Source: Firm-13 sp964617375 (GTDB lineage: Bacteria > Bacillota > Clostridia > Saccharofermentanales > Saccharofermentanaceae). From it: DNA of 64,000 bases. Below are positions 25,859 through 35,390 of the stretch, in pieces. The stretch spans positions 1 to 64,000 of the forward strand of contig CAZTXQ010000012.1 of NCBI GenBank assembly GCA_964617375.1, in the 5' to 3' direction. Both the position numbers and the translations under genes were made by a program. The notes beneath the pieces are model-generated. The model was not told the origin of the DNA. It saw only the letters and a program-made list of their open reading frames with translations, and searched no databases. Every line of letters starts with the position of its first letter. Position 1 is the first letter of the stretch.

Positions 25859-27463
25859 TTAACGTTCATGCAAATCCCGGCACGAGACACAAAAAGGCTC
25901 GGCCGGCAGACCGCTTCCGCCGTACAAGTTCGACGGAATATATTTACCGTATGCGTAGCGAACGGTTTCCGGGTTCTTCACTCCGGAACATTTCAAACTC
26001 ACGGTATCCCCGCTGATATCCGCCTCTGCCGGATAATAGATGCCATCCGGTCCGGCCAGCGAGAATCCGATCAGCTTGGTGTGTTTCTCATCCTGTCCGG
26101 CTTCGAGCCCGCAGCCGAAGGTCTCAAATGTGAGAAGAACGGCTTCTTTGTCCCTGACAGCCGACCGGATATACGGACTGTCGGCATACCGGTTGTCGTC
26201 GTAAATATGCTTTCTGGCTTTCAGTGCAAGACGTTCGCCGATCGTGCGCTTTGATCCCGGGTGAATATCATGCCGCTCTCCGCAATCGGTCGTAATCACT
26301 GTGCTGACCCCGGGAATCTCCCGCGCAATCCCGCTCTGAATGGTTTTCAGGCAGGCGGCATCCGTCTCGGAACTCTCCGGATCGTCGTAAGGGGCTATCT
26401 GAACGACAAAAAAAGGCAGCTCCGGCAGCTCCCAGAGGGTTCTCCAGGATTGGATCAACGAAGTCAGAAGCTTCTCGTACCGCTGCCATTTCGGCACATC
26501 CTCTTCCCCCTGATAGAACACGGCGGCACAGATTCCGTAAGGAATAACCGGCTTAAGCATCGTATGAAACATAGCGCCGGGCGTCCGGTACGATAAGGGA
26601 CCATCCGGTGGCGGCCAGGGAAAACCGCCGGTCTTCTGTGCGATTTCTTTGGGAGACAGGCCTTTTTTTGAAAGCTCCTCCGATTCGGTAAGGAACTCGC
26701 GGCACTTGCTGATATACGCATCGTGTTCTCTTTGGTGTGTGTCCATATCGAGATGTGAAAGAATCTCCGCATATTCGTCCAGATAGGCGGCCGTCTCCGG
26801 ATCGGCGCCAAGCACCGACTCGTCCACCCAGGCCGAAGCCGAAGTTCCGCCGCGGTTAATATCAAGAATTCCGATCGGAACATGATGATACTCGTAAAGC
26901 GCTGTCGCGAAAAAGAACGCGACGGCGGGATAATTTCCGGCCGATTCGCGGGTTAACAGGCTCCATTGATTATTAAGAGGACTGTCTTCGGGATCGGCGC
27001 CGGGATAGTCGATACGCGCCGCGCGGTAATTTCTTATCTGTGGAAAATCAAATTCTGAAATTCCCTTGGCCCGATAATCGGTATCGTCTTTCAAACGGTA
27101 TTCCATGTTCGACTGACCCGACATCAGAAAAACATCGCCGAACCACAAGTCGGAGATCTCTTTCGCGAAAAGAGGAGCTGCGGGACTGAATTCCGATATG
27201 CTTACATGAATCCGGTATGGTCCGCCGGCTTTGTTCGGAGGAAGCCGCATGTGCCATGCGGTTCCCGATTCATCCAATGTCTGGTATAGAGGAAGTGTCC
27301 TCGTATACAGCGCATCGCCGTACGTTGTGCCGTCGGGTCCGATTAGAGCGATCGTAATCAGCAGATTCTGTGATACGCCCTCGGCAACTTTTCCCCAAAC
27401 AACGATATTCCTGTCACGCTGCAAAACGGCGTGTTCGGAAAAGATCGGGGCAAATTCAAGCAT
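25859..27463 (-). CDS. Sialate O-acetylesterase-like SGNH hydrolase
   Basis: A 534-residue carbohydrate esterase of the SASA type. The catalytic Ser is in FLMSGQSNMEY (~residue 100), and the Asp-His pair is in DIHPGSKRTIGERLA. WKNQWSL/NQWSLLTRESAGNYPAVAFFFA and PIGILDINRGGTSASAWV are typical of the family. No signal peptide is seen at the chosen start (27463, with GGGAGG 8 bases upstream), so it is probably cytoplasmic and acts on an imported acetylated sugar. It precedes manA, pointing to mannose-containing or acetylated glycan use. The exact substrate is unknown. Confidence 0.82.
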   Translation of the reverse strand: MLEFAPIFSEHAVLQRDRNIVVWGKVAEGVSQNLLITIALIGPDGTTYGDALYTRTLPLYQTLDESGTAWHMRLPPNKAGGPYRIHVSISEFSPAAPLFAKEISDLWFGDVFLMSGQSNMEYRLKDDTDYRAKGISEFDFPQIRNYRAARIDYPGADPEDSPLNNQWSLLTRESAGNYPAVAFFFATALYEYHHVPIGILDINRGGTSASAWVDESVLGADPETAAYLDEYAEILSHLDMDTHQREHDAYISKCREFLTESEELSKKGLSPKEIAQKTGGFPWPPPDGPLSYRTPGAMFHTMLKPVIPYGICAAVFYQGEEDVPKWQRYEKLLTSLIQSWRTLWELPELPFFVVQIAPYDDPESSETDAACLKTIQSGIAREIPGVSTVITTDCGERHDIHPGSKRTIGERLALKARKHIYDDNRYADSPYIRSAVRDKEAVLLTFETFGCGLEAGQDEKHTKLIGFSLAGPDGIYYPAEADISGDTVSLKCSGVKNPETVRYAYGKYIPSNLYGGSGLPAEPFCVSCRDLHER

Positions 27464-27617
27464 CAACGGTTCCTCCCGGAGACAGAAAATAAGCAGTACG
27501 GCCATCCGGCAATCCGTCGGACACCCCCCTTGCTTTATACGATAGTTTAACAGAAAAAGTATGTTGTGGGGAGTCCAGAGATGCATTCATTCTCGTGAAA
27601 GGCGGCCTATTTTCATT

Positions 27618-29036
27618 CTATGCGGCCGCTGTCACGCCGATTTCCTCAATCATGCCGTTCATCCAAACCGTATTCCAGAGATTCATCACATCGTCAAACG
27701 TCGTTAATTCATCCCCGGCCAGAGTAATCAGCTCCGATACGCGGCTTTGATCAGACATCAAAAACAGGCCTGAGTCTGTATTCACCGTATCAAAAAGGAC
27801 TTCCTGCCCTTCCGCCGCCGGGAGATTGGAGGAAAGCGTCACGTCCGCAAACGCCGAAAGATAATCCGGGTAGGTCTCGCCGATCAGAACCGGGATACAG
27901 CCGCGGCAATTCGCAAATCCGGAAGATTCCGTCAGCCACTTGACATAGAGCATTGCCGCAAGCCGGTTCTCGGCTGTGGAATGGATGTTGATGCCATAGC
28001 CTTTCATCGGCGTTACCGATGTGTACTGCGCTCCGTTTACGGATACGGGAAAGGGCATATAGGCGATATCTCCCGCTCCGCCGATCCGGTACGCGGTCAG
28101 AGAATCCAGAGCCATGGTCCCGATTTCGCCGTCGGCCAGCAGTGCCTCGTTCGCTTCCGCGTCCGGAGAAACCGCTGTATCCTCGATCAGACCGTTCTTC
28201 GCGGCGTTATAGAGAATGCCGTATACCGCATAAGGCCCCGTCCCGTCTTTTCGATCGGAAAACGGATTATCGGCATCGGGAAGAACCCTGTAAAGATAAT
28301 TCGAATCTCCCGTAGACTCTACCCCGATATAGGTATCCCAGTAAGAAATCCTCGAATCGATCCCATAATTGGTACAGAGAGGAACCGCACCGGTCGCGCT
28401 CCTGATTATGGCGAGGTCCGAAAGAAACTCGTCCGGCGTCTTCGGGATCGTTGTTATTCCGGCTTTCGAGAAAACGCTCTTGTTGTAGGCGATCCCGGTG
28501 ACCGCACCGCCCGACGCCATCCCGTAAACCTGTCCGTTTGCCGCGTTTTCCGACACGAACCGGTATGTCTTCGACAGAACTTCTTCGCTGCCGTAAGAGA
28601 GAAAGGCGGCGGACAGATCCCCGCGGGACATGGACGAAGGAATCATGCAGACATCGCCCCACGCATCGTTTTCGAGAAGCGCAGGCACTTCGGTGTCGTA
28701 TGCATCAAAGCCTTCATAAACAACGGTTATGTTGGGGTACATTTTCTGGAATTCGGCGATATAGTCGCGAAAAGTACTGTCGATCAGATCCGTGTCACTT
28801 GTGAGAATCCGGATATCGGCTGTAAGGTCGGTCGCATCGGTTCCGACGATGAGTTGCTCGAAGGTCTTGCCGAATACGTTGACGGCACTGACCGGAGGCT
28901 CCGTCGCGAAGGCTGCCGCGGTATATCCGGCCGCTGCCGTAGCCACGGCGGTCGTCTCATCGGGAGATGTTCCGGCGCCACAGGCCGTGAGAGTAAATGC
29001 GGCCGCCGCCAGAAGAACCGCCAGTAACCTCTTCAT
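27618..29036 (-). CDS. Orphan extracellular solute-binding lipoprotein
   Basis: A 472-residue SBP_bac_1-type lipoprotein. Signal MKRLLAVLLAAAAFTL and lipobox LTAC precede an Ala/Thr linker and the binding domain (FQKMYPNITVVYEGFDAYDTEV..., GQVYGMASGGAVTGIAYNKSVF). The start at 29036 follows GGGGAGGG. No permease or ATPase adjoins it. The next genes (esterase, manA) lie 154 bases downstream, so it either lends its ligand to permeases elsewhere or is a sensor. A hairpin overlaps the transcription start and abuts the ribosome site. The ligand is not deducible, though a sugar is likely by family. Confidence 0.85.
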   Translation of the reverse strand: MKRLLAVLLAAAAFTLTACGAGTSPDETTAVATAAAGYTAAAFATEPPVSAVNVFGKTFEQLIVGTDATDLTADIRILTSDTDLIDSTFRDYIAEFQKMYPNITVVYEGFDAYDTEVPALLENDAWGDVCMIPSSMSRGDLSAAFLSYGSEEVLSKTYRFVSENAANGQVYGMASGGAVTGIAYNKSVFSKAGITTIPKTPDEFLSDLAIIRSATGAVPLCTNYGIDSRISYWDTYIGVESTGDSNYLYRVLPDADNPFSDRKDGTGPYAVYGILYNAAKNGLIEDTAVSPDAEANEALLADGEIGTMALDSLTAYRIGGAGDIAYMPFPVSVNGAQYTSVTPMKGYGINIHSTAENRLAAMLYVKWLTESSGFANCRGCIPVLIGETYPDYLSAFADVTLSSNLPAAEGQEVLFDTVNTDSGLFLMSDQSRVSELITLAGDELTTFDDVMNLWNTVWMNGMIEEIGVTAAA

Positions 29037-29047
29037 GCATTTCCCTC

Positions 29048-29071
29048 CCCGTAAGTTATCCGTCTTACGGG
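29048..29071 (-). promoter_or_regulatory. Operator-like hairpin in front of the orphan binding protein
   Basis: CCCGTAAG (29048-29055) and CTTACGGG (29064-29071) form a perfect 8-bp inverted repeat. It lies between the -10 box and the ribosome site, and its last bases run straight into GGGAGG. It could be a repressor site or an mRNA hairpin limiting ribosome access. Confidence 0.5.
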
Positions 29072-29073
29072 TT

Positions 29074-29102
29074 ATACTAAAACAACGGAATAAATGAATC
29101 AA
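29074..29102 (-). promoter_or_regulatory. Promoter of the orphan binding protein
   Basis: On the minus strand TTGATT (29102-29097), a 17-base spacer and TAGTAT (29079-29074). Confidence 0.55.
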
Positions 29103-29205
29103 GAGATATTTAGGAAATGAAAGAAATACGGGTATATCGACGCGCCCGAAGCACAGAGAGTAACCGTCCGGAAGGCCCGGAAAGCTACGGTTCCCGCCGT
29201 CTCTT

Positions 29206-30321
29206 TTAGATCGTAAGCTCCTCGACCTGTATTTTGGTGTACTTCAGGATCTCGTCCATACGGACGATTTCGACGTAGGAGACAAACGTATAGGCGGCGC
29301 CTTCTTTTTTCGCGCGGCCGGTTCGGCCGATTCTGTGGAGATAGTATTCGTTCTCCTTCGGTACATCGTAATTGAAAACACCGTCGACGTCGGCGACGTC
29401 GATACCGCGAGCGGCGATGTCCGTCGCAATCAGGATCGGGAATTCGCCTTTCCGGTAGCCGTCCATAATCTTGTTTCGCGTGTTCTGGTTGATGTCGCCA
29501 TGCAGGCAGTCTGCGGCGATTCCCATCCGCTGCAATCTCTCGGTCAGGTGACGGACACGGGTCTTTGTATTGCAGAAAACGATGATTTTCGAGAGTTTTC
29601 TGGTCTTAACAATTTTGACCAGCATGTCCATCTTATCCTTTTCGGGAACGGAAATCGTGTATTGCTTGATCTGCGGCATATCCTCCGCTTTGGGTGCGAC
29701 ATCGATATTGACCGCGCCTTCCAGATACTCCCATGAGATGTCCATGACTTCTCTGGACATGGTCGCCGAGAACAGAGCAATCTGCTTGTCGGCGGGTGTA
29801 AGGCTCATGATCTTCCGGATATCCTTGATAAAGCCCATGTTGAGCATTTCGTCAGCTTCATCCAGAATGACGGAATAGATGGACGATATATCGATGTTTC
29901 TGCGGTTCACATGATCGAGAAGACGGCCCGGCGTCGCGACGACGATCTGAGGATGATCGGCCAGATCTTTGATCTGCTTATCCATTCTCTGTCCGCCGAT
30001 AATCGGGCAGACTTTAAGTCCGTGGATATAACGCCCTAAGCTCTTGAGTTCCGTGCAGATCTGCAGGGCGAGCTCGCGGGTCGGACACAGGATCAGATCC
30101 TGCACAAAGGACGTGTCCATGTGGAGGTACTCGAGAATCGGGATGCCGTATGCGAATGTTTTTCCGGTGCCCGTCGGGGCCTTTGCGATCAGGTTGAATC
30201 CGTCCATCATGACGGGAATTGCCTGTTTCTGGACCGATGTCGGTGTGGTTAGTTCCAGTTTTTCGAGAGCGCGGGAAATTTCCTTAGAGAGTTCAAGGTC
30301 TTCGAATGTGTTTATTTCCAT
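29206..30321 (-). CDS. DEAD-box ATP-dependent RNA helicase
   Basis: A 371-residue helicase core with almost no C-terminal extension. Motifs in order: Q motif (TSVQKQAIP), I (APTGTGKT), Ia (PTRELALQ), Ib (TPGRLLDH), II (DEAD), III (SATM), IV (IIVFCNTK), V (ATDIAARGIDV) and VI (HRIGRTGRAKK). It unwinds RNA duplexes in ribosome assembly or mRNA turnover, and short clostridial members are often cold-responsive. The start at 30321 follows AAAGGA. It is the third gene after the LTA-synthase-like and corA genes on the same strand. Confidence 0.93.
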   Translation of the reverse strand: MEINTFEDLELSKEISRALEKLELTTPTSVQKQAIPVMMDGFNLIAKAPTGTGKTFAYGIPILEYLHMDTSFVQDLILCPTRELALQICTELKSLGRYIHGLKVCPIIGGQRMDKQIKDLADHPQIVVATPGRLLDHVNRRNIDISSIYSVILDEADEMLNMGFIKDIRKIMSLTPADKQIALFSATMSREVMDISWEYLEGAVNIDVAPKAEDMPQIKQYTISVPEKDKMDMLVKIVKTRKLSKIIVFCNTKTRVRHLTERLQRMGIAADCLHGDINQNTRNKIMDGYRKGEFPILIATDIAARGIDVADVDGVFNYDVPKENEYYLHRIGRTGRAKKEGAAYTFVSYVEIVRMDEILKYTKIQVEELTI

Positions 30322-30370
30322 GAATATCCTTTCGCGGTTACACAAGGCTTTCGGTGAAGCCTTCTTGAAA

Positions 30371-31351
30371 TTATAGGTATTTGTGTTTCTTGCAGTAGTA
30401 GATAATTCCGACCGTTACCAGTACGGAGAGTATCGCAACCATCGGGTAGCCGAATTGCCAATAGAGTTCCGGCATGTTTCTGAAATTCATGCCGAACCAG
30501 CCGGTGATCACGGTAAGCGGCAGAAAGATCGTTGATACGACGGTAAAGAGTCGCATCAGCTGATTGGCCTCAATATCAACCTGTGACTGATAAGCTTCAC
30601 GAAGCTGCATCACACTCTCACGAAGGGTCGCCGCCGAACGCTCCAGCCGATCCAGACGGACGCTGATCAGCCGGAAAAGCTTCATCGCTTCCGGGCGAAC
30701 CAGCTCATTGTCATTTTCGCTGATTACATCGAGGAGGTCAACCATCAGTCCGGCATACTGCATTAAAAGAAGTGTCTTCTGTCTGAGTCTGAAAACCTGC
30801 GCCGGGTAATCGAGCTTCTCTCCCGCCAGCAGACGCTCTTCAAGCAGCGTCTCCGTCTCGTCGAGCGTTCGTATAAGCGTCTGATCGGAGTTGACCAGGC
30901 GATCCATCAGGAAGAATAGCGTTTTCTCCGGAAGCGTCGCGGGAGAATGCCCCTCTTCCACTTCGAAGGCAACCGATTTCTTGACTTTCCCGATGATTTC
31001 ACTCTCTTCAGATACTATTGCTATACCGGCCGGTGCCAGAAAAAACGCCATTTCCGTCGGAGTCAGCGCGTTGTCCGAATCATTCAGGTGGTTGAGGACA
31101 CCGTACAGGAGTCCCTCAAAAGAGTCGATCTTAGGATGCTTGATGACATCATTTATACATTCGTTGACGGCGAAATCGGGAAAGCCCATGTCCTTCCTGT
31201 GCTGATCGACTTCTTTCGGCGACAGAAAAACAATATACCGGTCTTTCCACTCCTCTTCGGAAACAGGCAGAATCCGACTCGCAAACCTTTTCAGGATGGA
31301 AGCCGGATCCGATTCGTCTATGGTTTTTCGAAGGGCGGAGAAAACCTGCAT
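30371..31351 (-). CDS. corA: CorA-family magnesium transporter
   Basis: A 326-residue divalent-metal channel. A long cytoplasmic N-terminal domain with acidic helices is followed by two C-terminal membrane helices. The selectivity motif GMN is in ITGWFGMNFRNMPELYW, and the basic tail is CKKHKYL. It acts as a pentamer for Mg2+ (or Co2+/Ni2+) entry. The ribosome site GAGG overlaps the end of the upstream LTA-synthase-like gene and the ATG follows that stop by 8 bases, so translation is probably coupled. Confidence 0.93.
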   Translation of the reverse strand: MQVFSALRKTIDESDPASILKRFASRILPVSEEEWKDRYIVFLSPKEVDQHRKDMGFPDFAVNECINDVIKHPKIDSFEGLLYGVLNHLNDSDNALTPTEMAFFLAPAGIAIVSEESEIIGKVKKSVAFEVEEGHSPATLPEKTLFFLMDRLVNSDQTLIRTLDETETLLEERLLAGEKLDYPAQVFRLRQKTLLLMQYAGLMVDLLDVISENDNELVRPEAMKLFRLISVRLDRLERSAATLRESVMQLREAYQSQVDIEANQLMRLFTVVSTIFLPLTVITGWFGMNFRNMPELYWQFGYPMVAILSVLVTVGIIYYCKKHKYL

Positions 31352-31359
31352 TCTTTACC

Positions 31360-34257
31360 TCAGGCGGCCGGTGTCGCGGCCGCAGCCGTGGGGATTGTTA
31401 CGGTCGATGGTACGGATGACGGTGCGCTTCCGGTTATGGACGGTGAAGTCCCCGTCGATTGCATATTCGCAGCCGCATTTGTGTTCGCGTCTGCAAGCGG
31501 CAGTCCTGTTATCATGATTCCTTTTCCTACCGCAGTAGGAGAAGCACTATCAAAGAGTGTAGCATCTCGTCTGTTTTTGTCAAATAGATTGTTGTACTGC
31601 AGGATGGCATATGCGTCAAAACCGTCGTTTTCGGGAGCCGCGGATACCGAAGGATAGACTGTGCCGTCGGAAGATATGACTGCCATTGAGTTGATTACCG
31701 GATAGGACTGGTACAAATCACTTAATTTCTGGTTGTAATCGGGCAGCTCGATACCGGCCGTCTGCAGGAGCAGGGTCGAGAGATAATTCGCACTCATCTT
31801 GTCGATCGACTGTTCGTTAATATCATAATTGGCCCAGATCAGGAACGGTGTCTGATACAGCTTCAGCATTTCTTCGGATGACAGATCCGAGAGCTCCTTG
31901 CCGAGAAGCTCCTCATAGAAGCCGTTCTTGAGGCTCGGAAGATGATCGCCGAAGAAGCAGATTACGGTCGGTTCGTCGACCGTCGAGAAGTATGTGATCA
32001 GCTCCTCGAGTGCCTCGTCCGATTGATGAATCAAAGACAGGTACTGTTCGGTCTCCGGATATTCGCCCGGGAAATCGGGAAGCGTGACATCGTTCGTGAA
32101 ATTGGAATATTCCTGCGTGTATCCGCCGTGATTCTGCATCGTAACATTGAAGAGGAAAATCGGCTGGCCTTCAGGTTTGTTGTTAAAAAGCTCGATAAGC
32201 TTGCTGTATGAGCTGGTGTCACTGATATATCTTCTCATAATGGAAGGATTTACAAAATCGGTCTCCGATAAGAACTGGTCAAATCCGAAATCCTCATATA
32301 CTTCGGTCCGGTTCCATCCGCTCGCCTCAAACGGGTGAACTGCATACGTCAAATATCCGTTCGAATCGAGGATTTGCGCGATGGACCCAGTAGGAGCGTC
32401 GATGTACTGCTGATACGGAACACTTCCGTTCGGCAAAAACGCCATCGTGTTGCCTGTCAGGAATTCGAACTCGCTGTTGGCCGTTCCTCCGCCGTAGGTC
32501 GATACATAGATATTTCCCTTGATTACATTGTCCGAAACGGAATCATAGAACGGCGTCACTTCCTTGCTGGTCGCAAAATCCTCAATACAGGTAAGATCTG
32601 CGTAGGATTCACACATGATCGCGATGATATTCGGCTTTACGGACGGGTCTTTTACGAGAGCACCCGTCTCCGGATCCGCCGCCGGAACGGATTCCTGCGA
32701 GGGCGCCTGAGGGAGCGTGACATCCTGAGGAAGCGTGTCATCCTGAGGGAGCGGGTCAGCCGCCGGAGCGGATTCCTGTACATCGGATTCAGCCGGTACT
32801 ATAGTCGGCTCCACGGCAGACGGCGTCACCGTCAGGACTGCGTCCGTATTGTCCGCGGTCGATGAAGTTGTCAAAGCCGCCGCATTCTCCGCGGCTTTAT
32901 TGGCAGAGTAAAGAATATTGTCGATGCTTGTCCCCTGCTCGATACCGGCCTTAATTGCTTCGACCGTATCAAGAGAATACTGATCCGGCTTGGCAACGTT
33001 CATATACTGCGTGTTCATGGTAAAGGCAATCACGAGACCGTTCTTCTCATAATTGGAGGACTGGTTCCAGACATTGTTCACGATGCCGATCTTCTGCATC
33101 AGATTAAACGCAGCTACGGCATATCGGTCCGTTCCGAACAGCGAGAACACCATGAAAACGGAAAGCCCCATACTTAATGCGCCGATCACGGCTCTGCTTC
33201 TGATCCGCTTCATGGAATAGTTGATTTTCGAGAGTACGAGAACCAGAACCAGAAAGTAAAGGAATGTCATAATCAGAAGGATAGACAAACTCAAATTGTA
33301 GCTTGAAGATACGTTCATCGCCGTCTTCACCGCGAAAATATCCCAGGGCTGCAGCGGCTCGCCGCGGAACATGAGCTTGAAATGGTTGACCACCGCAAGA
33401 ACGTAGATCACGGTGTTTACCGTAATCAGGCTGATCCTTACGTTGTTGAAGATCGCGAAAACAATTAAATAAAGGAGCAGATAGAAAACAAAATTCAGCG
33501 GGTAGGCCTGCTTTATTTTGGTCAGAGCCGAATTGTCATTCAGCGATTCGACGATGAAGAACATAGCCGCCGGAGTGATAAAAAGTGCCGACCATCCGGC
33601 AAGCGGACGGAGTTTCTCCGGAATTTCGAGACGGAAAAAGATCAGGATGCCGCTTAGCAGGATGAGCACGATGCTGCCAATAAAAGCTGCGTAATTAAAG
33701 TACGTATATCCGAAGTGGGCATTCGTCTGGTATTCCTGCGTCAGCGTAATACCGGGGAGTACGAGACTCGTCTCCTCGTCACCGGACGGAAGCGATACCC
33801 ATGCGACCGGCGCTTTGTAAAGCCCGTTGTCAACCGCTTTAAGCGTATACGAATACGTCTCTCCCGCTTTCACGGTTTCGTTTACCGGAAACTGGTAGAA
33901 TTCGTCATCGACGAGATCCTTGATGGCAGCCTCACGGGTGACAAGTGTTTTCCCGTTGGCATCAAGGAGCGAAAACAGTACTTTGCCCGGCACGGTGTTG
34001 TCCGTGTATGTGGCAAATCGGACTTCAATATAGGAGAGGTTATCTTTATGCGGAATAAAATACTGTCGAAAGTCGGTGTCTGCCGTAAGAGATCCCATAG
34101 AACGGGCACTGGTGCCGACACATTCACTTACCTTGATATCGGTAAACACCTTCGTATTCGCAAGCAGAACACCGAGCAAAATCACGGTTATTACGACCGC
34201 AAGGACTCTCCGGATCATCTTGTTCTTCGGTTTTTTTACTTTGTCAGATTTGTTCAT
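31360..34257 (-). CDS. LTA-synthase-family membrane sulfatase / phosphoglycerol transferase
   Basis: A 965-residue polytopic enzyme. Helix 1 (~15-35) is followed by a ~140-residue extracytoplasmic beta-rich domain, then six helices (~190-390), an acidic Pro/Gln linker (repeats of LPQDDTLPQDVTLPQ), the sulfatase-fold catalytic domain, and a Ser/Thr/Ala tail. Catalytic features are NIIAIMCESYADL, the nucleophile Thr in STYGGGTANSEFEFL, and FFGDHLPS. It probably transfers glycerol-phosphate from phosphatidylglycerol onto a glycolipid or wall polymer. The start at 34257 is chosen because GAAAGGG lies 6 bases upstream. It is divergent from moxR. The N-terminal domain and linker make it longer than classical LtaS. 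Confidence 0.88.
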   Translation of the reverse strand: MNKSDKVKKPKNKMIRRVLAVVITVILLGVLLANTKVFTDIKVSECVGTSARSMGSLTADTDFRQYFIPHKDNLSYIEVRFATYTDNTVPGKVLFSLLDANGKTLVTREAAIKDLVDDEFYQFPVNETVKAGETYSYTLKAVDNGLYKAPVAWVSLPSGDEETSLVLPGITLTQEYQTNAHFGYTYFNYAAFIGSIVLILLSGILIFFRLEIPEKLRPLAGWSALFITPAAMFFIVESLNDNSALTKIKQAYPLNFVFYLLLYLIVFAIFNNVRISLITVNTVIYVLAVVNHFKLMFRGEPLQPWDIFAVKTAMNVSSSYNLSLSILLIMTFLYFLVLVLVLSKINYSMKRIRSRAVIGALSMGLSVFMVFSLFGTDRYAVAAFNLMQKIGIVNNVWNQSSNYEKNGLVIAFTMNTQYMNVAKPDQYSLDTVEAIKAGIEQGTSIDNILYSANKAAENAAALTTSSTADNTDAVLTVTPSAVEPTIVPAESDVQESAPAADPLPQDDTLPQDVTLPQAPSQESVPAADPETGALVKDPSVKPNIIAIMCESYADLTCIEDFATSKEVTPFYDSVSDNVIKGNIYVSTYGGGTANSEFEFLTGNTMAFLPNGSVPYQQYIDAPTGSIAQILDSNGYLTYAVHPFEASGWNRTEVYEDFGFDQFLSETDFVNPSIMRRYISDTSSYSKLIELFNNKPEGQPIFLFNVTMQNHGGYTQEYSNFTNDVTLPDFPGEYPETEQYLSLIHQSDEALEELITYFSTVDEPTVICFFGDHLPSLKNGFYEELLGKELSDLSSEEMLKLYQTPFLIWANYDINEQSIDKMSANYLSTLLLQTAGIELPDYNQKLSDLYQSYPVINSMAVISSDGTVYPSVSAAPENDGFDAYAILQYNNLFDKNRRDATLFDSASPTAVGKGIMITGLPLADANTNAAANMQSTGTSPSITGSAPSSVPSTVTIPTAAAATPAA

Positions 34258-34389
34258 TTTATACCCTTTCTCATTCAAAACAGTCTATATTATACTTTTT
34301 CCGGTCGCAGATACATACCAAAGATCAGTTGTCACTTGCACAGTAATTTGCATTTTTGTAAGAATATTTTGTGCAAAATCGATTTCGGG

Positions 34390-34419
34390 TTGTTGCATTT
34401 AAACGTATGATGTTATGAT
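34390..34419 (+). promoter_or_regulatory. Promoter of the moxR operon
   Basis: TTGTTG (34390-34395), an 18-base spacer and TATGAT (34414-34419). The -10 overlaps the earliest in-frame ATG, supporting the later start at 34448. Confidence 0.45.
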
Positions 34420-34447
34420 GAACAAAAAACAACCGGAGGCTCTTATC

Positions 34448-35389
34448 ATGGATATCGGTGAGGCGCTCACGCAGATTCAGAACGTAAGACAGAACATGCA
34501 GCAGATCATGGTCGGCAAGGAAACGGCTGTAAATCTACTCCTTATCGCACTTCTAAGCCGCGGTCATGCGCTGCTCGAAGACGTTCCGGGCATCGGAAAG
34601 ACCACGATGGTCAATGCACTGGCCCAGTCTCTGGCCTGCTCCTTCGCCCGTATTCAGTTCACTCCCGACGTTATGCCCTCCGATATAACGGGCTTTTCCA
34701 TGTTTAACATGAAATCGCAGGAATTCGAATTTCACCCGGGACCCGTACTGCACCAGATTATCCTGGCGGATGAGATCAACCGTACCTCGCCCAAAACGCA
34801 GTCAAGTCTTCTGGAAATCATGCAGGAGCACCAGCTTACGGTCGACGGCATCACGTACCCGCTTCCGGAACCCTTTATGGTACTGGCCACGCAGAATCCG
34901 ATTGAGCATGCGGGTACCTTTCCGCTGCCGGAAGCACAGCTGGACCGGTTCTGCCTGTCGATCCACATGGGATATCCCACCGTTGAGCAGGAGATGACCA
35001 TCATGACCCGCGTCGAGGTCAATCCGGGTAAATCCAACATCCGTCCTGTCATCTCCGTCGAATCCATCGGCGAACTCCAGAACGCCGCCGGCGCCGTCTA
35101 TTGTGCGGAAACCGTCAAGCAGTATATTGCAAAACTGTCGGCCGCCACGCGAAAACAGCCGGATTTCAAGCTCGGTGTCAGCCCGCGTGCGTCGATCCAC
35201 CTGATGCAGACCGCCAAAGCCTTAGCGCTGCTCGAAGGCCGCGATTACGTGATCCCGCAGGATGTTAAGCAGATGTGCCTTCCCGTACTCTCCCACCGGC
35301 TCGCACTTTGTTCCGAGTCCATATCGGCCGGCAGGACCGTCGATCAGGTTCTTACGGAGATGCTGCACAACCTTCCGGTACCCAAATAA
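34448..35389 (+). CDS. MoxR-family AAA+ ATPase
   Basis: A 313-residue AAA+ chaperone-like ATPase. Walker A is LEDVPGIGKTTM (~residues 42-53). FHPGPVLHQIILADEINRTSPKTQSSLLEIMQEHQ holds Walker B and the MoxR signature, ATQNPIEHAGTFPLPEAQLDRF is sensor 1, and SPRASIHL lies in the lid. GGAGG precedes the ATG by 8 bases. It stands first in the conserved trio MoxR - DUF58 - transglutaminase, thought to assemble or mature envelope proteins. The next gene begins one base after its stop. Confidence 0.93.
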   Translation: MDIGEALTQIQNVRQNMQQIMVGKETAVNLLLIALLSRGHALLEDVPGIGKTTMVNALAQSLACSFARIQFTPDVMPSDITGFSMFNMKSQEFEFHPGPVLHQIILADEINRTSPKTQSSLLEIMQEHQLTVDGITYPLPEPFMVLATQNPIEHAGTFPLPEAQLDRFCLSIHMGYPTVEQEMTIMTRVEVNPGKSNIRPVISVESIGELQNAAGAVYCAETVKQYIAKLSAATRKQPDFKLGVSPRASIHLMQTAKALALLEGRDYVIPQDVKQMCLPVLSHRLALCSESISAGRTVDQVLTEMLHNLPVPK

Positions 35390-35390
35390 A

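Noticed and set aside
27981..29027. 348-residue + strand frame opposite the orphan binding protein
   Set aside because: Arg/Ile/Gly-rich shadow without ribosome site. The minus-strand gene has all expected signals.
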